The translations under genes were made by a program, and so were the position numbers. A DNA stretch of 64,000 bases from Streptococcus sanguinis (GTDB taxonomy: Bacteria > Bacillota > Bacilli > Lactobacillales > Streptococcaceae). This document shows positions 28,901 to 36,949 of this stretch, piece by piece. Within the stretch, counting starts at the first letter, position 1. Every line of letters begins with the position of its first letter. Location: positions 58,289-122,288 of the forward strand of contig NZ_CDMW01000001.1 of NCBI RefSeq assembly GCF_001078705.1, written 5' to 3'. The notes beneath the pieces are model-generated. The model saw nothing but the letters and a program-made list of their open reading frames with translations, was not told where the DNA came from and did no database searches.

Positions 28901-30203
28901 TCAGCTTATTATGATTATCACCCTGTTCTCCATCTGGATGTCTCTGGCTTGGGCTTTGGTTATTCTATGCTCTTCCGTGCATTTCTGGATGAAGCGCAGT
29001 GACTTCAATGTGGATACCAGTCCCTTGGAGCATTATCCTATGGTTACAGTCGTTGTTCCTGCCCACAATGAAGATGTGGTTATCGCTCAGACGACTAAGG
29101 CCATTCTGGACTTGGATTATCCTCATGACCGAGTGGAAGTTCTGCTCTTTGCGGACAACTGCTCGGACGATACCTATCAGGAAATGCTGAAAGTACAGGC
29201 GATGCCTGAGTATGCTGGACGCAATGTTATAATTACAGACCGTACAGGTACGGGAGGTAAGGCAGGGGTGCTGAATGATGCCCTGAAGATGGCCAAGGGT
29301 GAATATATCTGTGTCTACGATGCGGATGCTATGCCAGAAAAGAATGCCCTTTACTTCCTAGTCAAGAAAGTCTTAGAAGATCCAGAACGCCACGTTGCTT
29401 CCTTTGGACGCAATAAGACCCGTAATGCCAACCAGAACTTCCTGACCCGTTGTATCAACCAAGAAATCGTTGTAACTCAGCGTGTTTATCACGTAGGTAT
29501 GTGGCATCTCTTCAAGATTGGACGGATTCCAGGTACAAACTTCTTGATTAACACTGAGTTTGTTAAGAGTATTGGTGGTTGGAAAAATGGTGCCTTGACA
29601 GAGGATACGGAAATTTCCTTTAAGATTATGCAGAGCGGCAAACTGATTGCTTTGGCTTATAACTCTGAGGCTTTCCAGCAAGAACCTGAGACCCTCAAGT
29701 CCTACTACTTGCAGCGTAAGCGCTGGGCTAAGGGGAATTACGAGGTGGTTATTGACAACTTCAAGCATCTTTTTAGCGGCGGTAACTGGCGTGTGAAACT
29801 GGAAGTATTTAATTATTCTTGTATCTTCTTCTGGTTTAATTTGGCGATTGTCTTATCTGACTTGGTTTTCTTTGCCAATGTAGCGGCAATGATTACCCAG
29901 CTCTTTATACCGGATGTGCGGATTCCTTTCGCTTTTGATGCTCAGAATATCTATATCGTCCAGCTGATGCTCTTTAACTGGCTTCTGATGATTTTGCTTT
30001 ATCTTTTGCAGATCAATATCGCCCTGGCTTCTCAGTTTGGACAGGCGACCACCAAACAGATTTGGCTGGCTCTTGTGTCCTATTTGACTTACTCTCAGCT
30101 CTTTATCGTTGTTTCTTTAGATGCAGTAGGATCTGTTATCTTGGACAAGATTTTGAAGCGGAAAGAAACCAAGTGGGTTAAAACAAAACGATTTGCAGGT
30201 TAG
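28893..30203 (+). CDS. Processive family 2 glycosyltransferase (exopolysaccharide synthase)
   Basis: 436 residues. N-terminal membrane helix, cytoplasmic GT-A domain (VVVPAHNE near 55), then D..A..D pattern with DAD at 143-145, TED at 236-238 and QRKRW at 274-278, the signature set of processive beta-glycan synthases such as BcsA and PgaC. About three or four C-terminal helices form the channel. No PilZ domain. With the 2-epimerase gene upstream, UDP-ManNAc or UDP-GlcNAc is the likely donor. It polymerises and exports a beta-linked chain across the membrane. Confidence 0.88.
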   Translation: MISQLIMIITLFSIWMSLAWALVILCSSVHFWMKRSDFNVDTSPLEHYPMVTVVVPAHNEDVVIAQTTKAILDLDYPHDRVEVLLFADNCSDDTYQEMLKVQAMPEYAGRNVIITDRTGTGGKAGVLNDALKMAKGEYICVYDADAMPEKNALYFLVKKVLEDPERHVASFGRNKTRNANQNFLTRCINQEIVVTQRVYHVGMWHLFKIGRIPGTNFLINTEFVKSIGGWKNGALTEDTEISFKIMQSGKLIALAYNSEAFQQEPETLKSYYLQRKRWAKGNYEVVIDNFKHLFSGGNWRVKLEVFNYSCIFFWFNLAIVLSDLVFFANVAAMITQLFIPDVRIPFAFDAQNIYIVQLMLFNWLLMILLYLLQINIALASQFGQATTKQIWLALVSYLTYSQLFIVVSLDAVGSVILDKILKRKETKWVKTKRFAG

Positions 30204-30211
30204 GAGAAAGT

Positions 30212-31318
30212 GTGAAAAGAACAAGATTAAGATTTATTTGGTTTGTGATAATTCTGGCTGTCTTGGCTAGTATTCTCTTGTACACCCGCATGGGCAGTAC
30301 TCCGAATATCAAAAAGAAGATATACAGCCAATGGTCTAAAGAATATGTTGTAACCAAGGACAAATTGTCTTATATCAGGACGGCAAACAGTAAGACTGAA
30401 GATGTTGTGCTATCTGAGGCGCAAGGTTATGGCATGGTGATTGCTGTGGATGCAGCTAAGCAAGGCTATGCTAGTTCTGCTGATTTTGAAAAGCTCTACC
30501 AATATTATCTAGCTCATCGTCTGAAAGATACCCAGCTTATGTCTTGGAAACAGACGATTAAGGATGGTAAGAGCAATCATGAAGACGAAAACAATGCTAC
30601 AGACGGCGATCTCTACATTGCCTATGCTTTGATTCAGGCATCTAAGCAGTGGCCAGACAAGGCTAAAGAATACCAAGCTCAGGCTCAGTCTATTCTGAAA
30701 GATGTCTTGGCATATAACTATAATGAAAGCAACGGTGTTTTGACGGTTGGGAACTGGGCAAATGCAGAATCGAAATTTTATAATCTCATGCGGACTTCTG
30801 ATACATTGCCACAGCAGTTCCAAGCTTTCTATGAGTTGACAAAGGATAAGCAGTGGCTGACAATCCGGGATAACATGCTCAGCAAACTTGAAGCAATCAG
30901 CGCTGATAATAAGACTGGTTTGATACCAGACTTTATCTGGGTTGAAGGCGACAAAGTTCGGGCAGCTGATGCTGATACGGTTGAATCTGCAAATGATGGC
31001 TATTATTCTTATAATGCCTGCCGACTTCCTTACAATTTGGCTCAAAGCAAGGATGAAAAAAGTCAAAAAATGCTGAAGAAGATGTTGAGCTTCTTCCTCA
31101 ATCAAGAAAAGATTTATGCGGGCTACAACCTGAAAGGCAAGGCTCTCAATAGCAATCAGGCTGGCAGCTTTACTGCTCCAGTATTCTATGCGGCTAATAA
31201 CAATATAGAATTCCGCAAATTGGTGCAGCAAAATAAATATCTCTTCATGCAGGGCTTGCCGTCAGATAATTACTATGACGCAGCTGTGACAACGATGATT
31301 GCTTTAGAAACTTTATAA
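30212..31318 (+). CDS. Membrane-anchored GH8 glycoside hydrolase
   Basis: 368 residues from GTG 30212 (AGGAGAAA upstream). An uncleaved-looking N-terminal helix (about 8-25) leaves the enzyme outside the cell. SEAQGYGM has the family acid Glu69; ATDGDLYIAYAL (130-140) has the substrate Asp. Where many GH8 enzymes have YDAxR with the base Asp, this protein has YNACR with Asn268. Asn there is characteristic of one GH8 subfamily that includes chitosanases. Probably trims the polymer made by the upstream synthase, like BcsZ or Listeria PssZ. Confidence 0.82.
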   Translation: MKRTRLRFIWFVIILAVLASILLYTRMGSTPNIKKKIYSQWSKEYVVTKDKLSYIRTANSKTEDVVLSEAQGYGMVIAVDAAKQGYASSADFEKLYQYYLAHRLKDTQLMSWKQTIKDGKSNHEDENNATDGDLYIAYALIQASKQWPDKAKEYQAQAQSILKDVLAYNYNESNGVLTVGNWANAESKFYNLMRTSDTLPQQFQAFYELTKDKQWLTIRDNMLSKLEAISADNKTGLIPDFIWVEGDKVRAADADTVESANDGYYSYNACRLPYNLAQSKDEKSQKMLKKMLSFFLNQEKIYAGYNLKGKALNSNQAGSFTAPVFYAANNNIEFRKLVQQNKYLFMQGLPSDNYYDAAVTTMIALETL

Positions 31319-31369
31319 TGCAGAAACGAGCAAGATGAAAATTTTGCTTAAGATAATGCAGACAATAGG

Positions 31370-31401
31370 GTGGGACAAAACGGTGTTTGTCCCACTTTTT
31401 T
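31370..31401 (+). terminator. Terminator of the exopolysaccharide operon
   Basis: Perfect 10-bp stem GTGGGACAAA/TTTGTCCCAC with a 6-base loop and six T. Its GTGGGAC arms recur in hairpins at 48835 and 55785. Confidence 0.9.
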
Positions 31402-31413
31402 GGGGGAAAAACC

Positions 31414-31442
31414 TTGAGATTTTTTTCACAAACTGTTAAAAT
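31414..31442 (+). promoter_or_regulatory. Alcohol dehydrogenase promoter
   Basis: -35 TTGAGA (31414-31419), 17-base spacer, extended -10 TGTTAAAAT (hexamer 31437-31442). Confidence 0.7.
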
Positions 31443-31488
31443 AAAATGGAAAACATTCATCATAACATAACAATAGAAAGGATAGCCT

Positions 31489-32550
31489 ATGAAAGCCTAT
31501 ACTTATGTTAAGCCGGGATTTGCCCAGTTTATAGATGTTGATAAACCTGTCGTACGCAAACCGACAGATGCTATTGTCCGCATGGTCAAGACCACTATCT
31601 GTGGGACTGATCTTCATATTATAAAAGGTGATGTTCCTGCCTGCAAGAGTGGAACAATTCTGGGACATGAAGGCATCGGTATTGTTGAAGAAGTTGGTGA
31701 CAGTGTAACCAATTTCAAGAAGGGTGATAAGGTTCTGATTTCCTGTGTTTGTGCCTGTGGCAAGTGCTACTATTGCAAGAAGGGCATTTACGCCCATTGT
31801 GAAGATGAAGGTGGATGGATTTTCGGGCATTTGATTGACGGAACTCAAGCTGAGTATCTGCGTGTGCCCCATGCGGATAATACTCTCTATCATACACCGT
31901 CTGATTTATCCGATGAAGCCTTAGTCATGCTGTCAGACATCTTGCCAACAGCTTATGAAATAGGAGTTTTAAAAGGCAAAGTAGAGCCTGGATGTACAGT
32001 AGCTATCGTTGGCTCTGGGCCAATTGGTCTCGCGTCTCTGCTGACAGCTCAGTTTTATTCTCCGTCAAAGATTATCATGGTTGACATCGATGAGAATCGT
32101 TTAGATACGGCCATGGCCTTTGGGGCAACAGATAAGGTAAATTCAGCGGATGCTGAAAAAGCTGTGCAGGCTATCTTTGACTTGACAGATGGACGTGGGG
32201 TTGATGTAGCCATTGAAGCAGTAGGGATTCCAGCCAGTTTTGATCTTTGTCAGAAAGTTATTGCCGTTGATGGAACCATTGCTAACTGTGGAGTTCATGG
32301 CAAACCTGTCGAGTTTGAGTTAGACCGGCTCTGGATTCGAAATATCAATGTGACGACCGGGCTGGTATCTACCAATACTACTCCACAGCTGTTAAAGGCT
32401 CTGGAAAGTCATAAGATTGAGCCAGAAAAGCTAGTGACTCATTACTTTAAGTTGAGTGAAATTGAAGAAGCTTTCAAGGTCTTTGGCCAAGCTGCTGACC
32501 ATCATGCTATTAAGGTTATTATAGAAAATGACCTCTCCCCAGTCCAATAA
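31489..32550 (+). CDS. Zinc-dependent alcohol dehydrogenase family protein
   Basis: 353 residues, medium-chain dehydrogenase. Catalytic zinc ligands in CGTDLH (about 38-43) and GHEGIG; four-Cys structural zinc loop CACGKCYYCKKGIYAHC (about 88-104); Rossmann motif VGSGPIGL (about 171-178). Oxidises or reduces an alcohol/aldehyde with NAD(P)H; substrate not determinable here. Transcribed alone between two terminators; AGAAAGG precedes the ATG. Confidence 0.9.
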   Translation: MKAYTYVKPGFAQFIDVDKPVVRKPTDAIVRMVKTTICGTDLHIIKGDVPACKSGTILGHEGIGIVEEVGDSVTNFKKGDKVLISCVCACGKCYYCKKGIYAHCEDEGGWIFGHLIDGTQAEYLRVPHADNTLYHTPSDLSDEALVMLSDILPTAYEIGVLKGKVEPGCTVAIVGSGPIGLASLLTAQFYSPSKIIMVDIDENRLDTAMAFGATDKVNSADAEKAVQAIFDLTDGRGVDVAIEAVGIPASFDLCQKVIAVDGTIANCGVHGKPVEFELDRLWIRNINVTTGLVSTNTTPQLLKALESHKIEPEKLVTHYFKLSEIEEAFKVFGQAADHHAIKVIIENDLSPVQ

Positions 32551-32575
32551 AATTCTTAAGTTGTCTTTTTCCTAT

Positions 32576-32606
32576 CCCTTTTAATCTTTGGTTAAAAGGG
32601 GTTTTT
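32576..32606 (+). terminator. Terminator after the dehydrogenase gene
   Basis: Stem CCCTTTTAA/TTAAAAGGG with a 7-base loop and five T. Confidence 0.85.
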
Positions 32607-32688
32607 ATATTGTTTTCTGATTCTGAGCAAAATAGTTTTGTTAGTCAAAGAATTCTTATATAATATACGGTACAAAGAGAGGACGAGT

Positions 32689-33069
32689 ATGTATTGTGTA
32701 ATTGAGATGTACGGGGACTATGAACCGTGGTGGTTCCTGGATGGCTGGGAAGAAGATGTCGTTGCAAAGAAGCACTTCGATGATTATTATGAAGCCCTTA
32801 AATATTATAAAACCCGCTGGCTGCAAATGGCAGACCAGTCACCTTTGTATAAGAGCCGCAGTGATTTAATGACTATTTTTTGGAATCCGGAGGATCAGCG
32901 CTGGTGCGAGGAGTGTGATGAGAATGTTCAGCAGTACTACTCACTGTTTTTGCTGGAGAATGAGTGCAAGATTCCTAAGAGCAAGTACCGGCCAGGCTAT
33001 ACTAAGCAGAACGGCCTTGAAAAGCACCGAGCTTGCTCAGCTAAACTAAAAACCGCTAAGCCTCTTTAA
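32689..33069 (+). CDS. DUF1033 family protein
   Basis: 126 residues from ATG 32689, chosen for AGAGAGGA upstream and the conserved N terminus MYCVIEMYGDYEPWWFLDGW typical of DUF1033. An upstream in-frame ATG would add 17 residues without a ribosome-binding site and overlaps the promoter region (TATAAT at 32659-32664). Cytoplasmic, function unknown. It commonly sits just before the comG operon in streptococci, as here, but a strong terminator separates them. Confidence 0.85.
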   Translation: MYCVIEMYGDYEPWWFLDGWEEDVVAKKHFDDYYEALKYYKTRWLQMADQSPLYKSRSDLMTIFWNPEDQRWCEECDENVQQYYSLFLLENECKIPKSKYRPGYTKQNGLEKHRACSAKLKTAKPL

Positions 33070-33105
33070 ATCGACAGAATATATTTTGCAAATCTGATAA
33101 TAGAG

Positions 33106-33156
33106 CAGCAGAAGAGACCTAACTTGTTAGAAGTTAAGTTTCTTCCGCTGTTTTTT
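33106..33156 (+). terminator. Terminator between DUF1033 gene and comG operon
   Basis: Long stem CAGC-A-GAAGA...TAACTT / AAGTTA...TCTTC-C-GCTG around a 5-base loop (GTTAG), ending in six T at 33151-33156. Confidence 0.75.
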
Positions 33157-33172
33157 CTTTTTCTGGATTTTT

Positions 33173-33180
33173 TGCGAATA
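33173..33180 (+). promoter_or_regulatory. ComX (sigma-X) box of the comG operon
   Basis: TGCGAATA matches the cin/com box TACGAATA at 7 of 8 positions, preceded by a T-rich stretch, with a short leader of 18 bases to comGA. This box recruits the alternative sigma factor ComX during competence. Confidence 0.85.
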
Positions 33181-33198
33181 GTAAGGTGAGGAGGATGT

Positions 33199-34140
33199 AT
33201 GGTTCAAGAAATTGCAAAAGAAATGATCAGGCAGGCTCGGCAAGAAGGGGCGCAGGATATTTACCTCATTCCTAAGAGCACTTGCTATGAGCTTTATATG
33301 AGGATTGGTGATGAACGTCGCTTTATAAAGACTCATGATTTTGAGCTTCTGTCAGCGGTTATCAGCCACTTTAAGTTTGTCGCAGGTATGAATGTTGGAG
33401 AGAAGCGCCGCAGTCAACTTGGGTCTTGCGATTATGACTGTGAGGAAGCCAAGGTTTCAATCCGGCTGTCGTCAGTTGGGGATTACCGTGGTTTTGAAAG
33501 TCTGGTTATCCGGCTCCTGCATGATGAAGACAGGGAGCTGCGCTTTTGGTTTGAGCAATTGCCGGAGTTGCGCAAGAAAATTCAGGCTCGCGGCCTCTAT
33601 CTATTCTCAGGCCCAGTCGGCAGTGGCAAGACGACCTTGATGTACCATTTGGCTCAGCTCAAATTTTCTGGTCAGCAGGTTATGTCGATTGAAGATCCGG
33701 TTGAGATTAAGCAAGAGACTATGCTGCAGCTGCAGCTGAATGAAACCATTGGCATGACTTATGATAGTTTGATTAAGCTGTCTCTGCGACATCGGCCGGA
33801 TCTCTTGATTATCGGGGAAATCCGTGATCGAGAGACAGCTAGAGCAGTGGTTCGGGCAAGTTTGACTGGAGCTACGGTCTTTTCAACGATTCATGCTAAG
33901 AGTATTCGAGGTGTCTATGAGCGGCTTTTGGAATTGGGTGTTAGTGAGGACGAGCTAAGAATGGTCCTTCAGGGTGTGTGTTACCAGCGTTTAATTGGGG
34001 GAGGAGGTGTCGTTGATTTTGTCAGTCAAAACTATCAAGAGCACGAAGCCGCAGTCTGGAATCAGCAGATTGATCAGCTTTTTGCAGAAGGACATATCAG
34101 TGCTGAGCAAAGGCAGACCGAAAAAATTGTCTACGCCTAA
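33199..34140 (+). CDS. comGA: Competence pilus assembly ATPase ComGA/ComYA
   Basis: 313 residues, PilB/GspE-type secretion ATPase: Walker A GPVGSGKTTL (about 138-147), Asp box and IIGEIRDRETA, His box. Powers assembly of the transformation pilus at the inner face of the membrane. First gene of a seven-gene comG operon, expressed from the ComX box. GAGGAGG precedes the ATG. Confidence 0.95.
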   Translation: MVQEIAKEMIRQARQEGAQDIYLIPKSTCYELYMRIGDERRFIKTHDFELLSAVISHFKFVAGMNVGEKRRSQLGSCDYDCEEAKVSIRLSSVGDYRGFESLVIRLLHDEDRELRFWFEQLPELRKKIQARGLYLFSGPVGSGKTTLMYHLAQLKFSGQQVMSIEDPVEIKQETMLQLQLNETIGMTYDSLIKLSLRHRPDLLIIGEIRDRETARAVVRASLTGATVFSTIHAKSIRGVYERLLELGVSEDELRMVLQGVCYQRLIGGGGVVDFVSQNYQEHEAAVWNQQIDQLFAEGHISAEQRQTEKIVYA

Positions 34141-35104
34141 GCAGAAAAAGATTATTGAGCTCTTTCATAATCTCTTCAGCAGCGGTTTTCACCTAGCAGA
34201 GATTGTAGACTTTCTGAGGCGAAGTGCCTTGCTGGAGGAGGCTTATGTGGCAGAAATGCGGGCAGGCTTGTCAGCTGGTCAGTCCTTTTCAGAGATTGTC
34301 AGTCGACTGGGATTTTCCGATAGCGTTGTTACCCAGCTGTCCTTATCTGAGATGCATGGCAATCTGACACTTAGTCTGGGCAAGATTGAGGCCTATCTGG
34401 AAAATCTATCCAAGGTTAAGAAAAAATTGATAGAGGTAGGAACCTATCCTCTCATGCTGCTGGGCTTTTTGGTCCTTATCATGCTGGGATTGCGCAACTA
34501 TCTTCTGCCTCAATTGGACAGCCAGAATCTAGCTACTCAGCTGATTAATCACCTGCCTCAGATCTTTTTTTGGAGCATCCTTGCTTTAGCTGTCTTGGTT
34601 TCAGTGGCTCTCTTTTACTATCGAAAGTCATCCAAGATTCGTTTTTTCAGCAAACTAGCAGCTCTGCCCTTTTTTGGACGCTTGGTACAGGCCTACTTGA
34701 CCGCTTATTATGCTCGTGAATGGGGGAATATGATTGGTCAGGGCTTGGAACTGAGTCAGATTTTTGCGATTATGCAGGATCAACCGTCCCAACTCTTTCA
34801 GGAGATCGGAGCAGACATGGCTACCGCTTTGCAAGCTGGACAAGGCTATGCGGACAAGGTGGCTAGTTATCCTTTCTTTAAGAAAGAATTGTCCTTGATG
34901 ATTGAGTATGGCGAGGTCAAATCCAAGTTAGGTAGTGAGCTGGAAGTCTATGCTGAAAAGACTTGGGAGGAATTTTTCCTACGTATCAACCGAGCCATGA
35001 ATTTCATTCAGCCCCTAGTATTTATTTTTGTTGCCTTAGTGATTGTTTTACTTTATGCGGCAATGCTCTTGCCCATTTATCAGAATATGGAGGTTCATTT
35101 ATAA
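34013..35104 (+). CDS. comGB: Competence pilus membrane protein ComGB/ComYB
   Basis: About 363 residues, PilC/GspF-type platform protein with T2SSF domains and three membrane helices (about 185-205, 220-240 and near the C terminus). The start is uncertain: TTG 34013 follows the strong GGGGAGGAGG by 5 bases, but it gives a 128-base overlap with comGA. Alignment from memory with pneumococcal CglB suggests a later TTG at 34070 or 34079 (KDISVL near the start). Stop overlaps comGC by 1 base. Confidence 0.88.
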   Translation: MILSVKTIKSTKPQSGISRLISFLQKDISVLSKGRPKKLSTPKQKKIIELFHNLFSSGFHLAEIVDFLRRSALLEEAYVAEMRAGLSAGQSFSEIVSRLGFSDSVVTQLSLSEMHGNLTLSLGKIEAYLENLSKVKKKLIEVGTYPLMLLGFLVLIMLGLRNYLLPQLDSQNLATQLINHLPQIFFWSILALAVLVSVALFYYRKSSKIRFFSKLAALPFFGRLVQAYLTAYYAREWGNMIGQGLELSQIFAIMQDQPSQLFQEIGADMATALQAGQGYADKVASYPFFKKELSLMIEYGEVKSKLGSELEVYAEKTWEEFFLRINRAMNFIQPLVFIFVALVIVLLYAAMLLPIYQNMEVHL

Positions 35105-35421
35105 TGAAAAAACTTAACACCTTAAAAGTTCAAGCATTCACCCTTGTGGAAATGCTGATTGTCTTGCTGGTTATCAGCGTTCTCTTGCTGCTCTTTGTGC
35201 CTAATCTGACCAAGCAAAAAGATGCTGTTTCAGATACAGGAACGGCAGCGGTGGTCAAGGTAGTAGAAAGCCAGGCGGAGCTCTATGAACTGAAGAATAC
35301 CAATGAAAAGGCTAGCCTAAGCAAGCTAGTCAGCTCAGGAAATATCAGCCAGAAACAGGCAGATTCTTATAAGGCTTACTATGGAAAACACAGTGGCGAA
35401 ACTCAAACGGTTGCCAATTAA
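35104..35421 (+). CDS. comGC: Major competence pilin ComGC/ComYC
   Basis: 105 residues from ATG 35104. Type IV-like prepilin: short basic leader ending QA before FTLVEMLIV, with cleavage by ComC before Phe and the essential Glu+5, then a hydrophobic helix. Main subunit of the transformation pilus. Overlaps comGB by 1 base and comGD by 41. Confidence 0.94.
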   Translation: MKKLNTLKVQAFTLVEMLIVLLVISVLLLLFVPNLTKQKDAVSDTGTAAVVKVVESQAELYELKNTNEKASLSKLVSSGNISQKQADSYKAYYGKHSGETQTVAN

Positions 35422-35815
35422 GGCTTTTACACTGCTGGAAAGTCTCATCGTTCTTTTTGTTGTTAGTTTTCTCTTACTGGGCTTGTCAGGCTCGGTAAGG
35501 GCTGGCTTCAATCAGGTTCAAGAACAGCTCTTCTTTTTAGAGTTTGAGAGGCTCTATCAGGAGACGCAGAGGCTGAGTTTAGCCGGTCATGAGAAACTGT
35601 CTCTCAAGATTTCAGGCCGGCAGATTTCCAATGGCTATCAAGAGCTGGACTTTCCACAAACTTTGCAGGAACATGAGCAGCAGGTCATCCAGTTTGACCG
35701 GGCCGGTGGAAATTCCTCACTCAGCAAAATTACTTTTCAGACGGAGGACAGGACAGTTGTTTACCAGCTTTATATGGGGAATGGCAAGTTTAAAAAGACG
35801 ACAGCTTCAAGCTAG
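35381..35815 (+). CDS. comGD: Minor competence pseudopilin ComGD/ComYD
   Basis: 144 residues. Prepilin motif IKAFTLLESLIVLF near residue 13-26 with Glu+5. Minor pilin in the pilus tip/initiation complex. Starts 41 bases inside comGC. Confidence 0.9.
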   Translation: MENTVAKLKRLPIKAFTLLESLIVLFVVSFLLLGLSGSVRAGFNQVQEQLFFLEFERLYQETQRLSLAGHEKLSLKISGRQISNGYQELDFPQTLQEHEQQVIQFDRAGGNSSLSKITFQTEDRTVVYQLYMGNGKFKKTTASS

Positions 35816-36074
35816 CATTCTGCTGGAAGCTCTGGTGGCCATGGCAGTTTTTGCGGCTATTGCCAGTTTGCTTTTGGGGCAGATTAGCCGGTCTCGTAAG
35901 GAGCAGCGGGTCCTTCTGCATCAGGAAGAGGTGCTTCGGGTAGCTCGCATGGCTCTGCAGACAGGGCAAGAAGAGCTTCATATCAACGGAATTACTGTAC
36001 GTCAGCTTAAGACAGATAAGCAGCTGCTAGTCTATCACGAAGGGGAGGTAGTCATCCGTGTTCAAAAACCTTAA
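35781..36074 (+). CDS. comGE: Minor competence pseudopilin ComGE/ComYE
   Basis: 97 residues from ATG 35781, the start that leaves a normal short leader before [14 protein letters not shown]; a longer upstream frame is only overlap with comGD. Glu in LLEA fits the prepilin +5 Glu. Overlaps comGD by 35 bases and comGF by 17. Confidence 0.85.
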   Translation: MASLKRRQLQASILLEALVAMAVFAAIASLLLGQISRSRKEQRVLLHQEEVLRVARMALQTGQEELHINGITVRQLKTDKQLLVYHEGEVVIRVQKP

Positions 36075-36495
36075 AGTCAAGGCCTTTACTCTCTTGGAGA
36101 CCTTAGTAGCCTTGCTGGTTCTCAGTGGTGGGATACTGGTCTTTCAGGCCATGACCCAGCTCCTATCTTCAGAACTGCATCAGAAGGAGAATAATCAGCA
36201 GCAAGAGTGGCTTTTGTTTGCCGACCAACTGGAGACGGAGCTTTCGCGAAGTAAATTTGATAAGGTTGAAGACAATAAAATCTACATCAGACAAGATGGC
36301 AGGGACTTGGCCTTGGGTAAATCCAAGGGAGATGATTTCCGTAAAACAGATAAGAGCGGTCGCGGCTACCAGCCCATGATTTATGGTTTAGAAGCAGCTG
36401 ACGTCCGTCAGGAAGGTAAGCTTGTCCATCTTCATTTTCGCTTTGAAAAAGGTTTAGAGAGGGAGTTCGTCTATCGTGTGGAAGAAGAAAGTTGA
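36058..36495 (+). CDS. comGF: Minor competence pseudopilin ComGF/ComYF
   Basis: 145 residues from GTG 36058, ten bases after GGGGAGG. Prepilin motif [16 protein letters not shown]. Overlaps both neighbours; the frames of comGD-GG are tightly interleaved. Confidence 0.9.
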   Translation: MFKNLKVKAFTLLETLVALLVLSGGILVFQAMTQLLSSELHQKENNQQQEWLLFADQLETELSRSKFDKVEDNKIYIRQDGRDLALGKSKGDDFRKTDKSGRGYQPMIYGLEAADVRQEGKLVHLHFRFEKGLEREFVYRVEEES

Positions 36496-36868
36496 GGCTG
36501 GTATTTTACTGTATGCGCTGCTGATGGCCGCTGTCTTTAGCCTGCTCCTGCAGTTTTATCTCAACCGTCAAGTCAGCAGTCAGCGTTTGCAGCTTTTCAA
36601 CATGGAAAGGACAGAAGCTTATGCAATGGCAGTTCTGACAAAAGCTACAGCCAAGGATGATAGCGGTGAGATGGAGTTTGAGCAGGGCAAGGCTGTCTAC
36701 CGCAGGCAAGGGAAGAATCTTGAAATCAGCAGTCAGCTCAGCAGCGGTCATTCCTATTCCTTTACTTTTAGTACTTCTAAGAAAGATGAGGGTAAAGCAA
36801 AGGAAGACAAAAAAGCAACTGACAAAAAAGAGAAAGCGATTTTGGACGAAGCTGGTAAGTCGGACTAA
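36476..36868 (+). CDS. comGG: Competence protein ComGG/ComYG
   Basis: 130 residues from GTG 36476. One N-terminal hydrophobic helix after a basic leader ([19 protein letters not shown]), no FTLLE motif, as usual for ComGG. The C terminus is unusually Lys/Asp/Glu-rich (last 30 residues). Last gene of the operon; I see no clear terminator after it. Confidence 0.85.
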   Translation: MWKKKVEAGILLYALLMAAVFSLLLQFYLNRQVSSQRLQLFNMERTEAYAMAVLTKATAKDDSGEMEFEQGKAVYRRQGKNLEISSQLSSGHSYSFTFSTSKKDEGKAKEDKKATDKKEKAILDEAGKSD

Positions 36869-36902
36869 TATAACTGTAAAATCTTTGTAATTTTATATAT
36901 CT

Positions 36903-36930
36903 TGGAATAGCGCCTTATTTTTGGTATGAT
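36903..36930 (+). promoter_or_regulatory. Promoter of the methyltransferase gene
   Basis: -35 TTGGAA (36903-36908), 16-base spacer, extended -10 TGGTATGAT (hexamer 36925-36930). It allows constitutive expression apart from comG. Confidence 0.65.
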
Positions 36931-36949
36931 AGGATAAACGGAGGATTCC

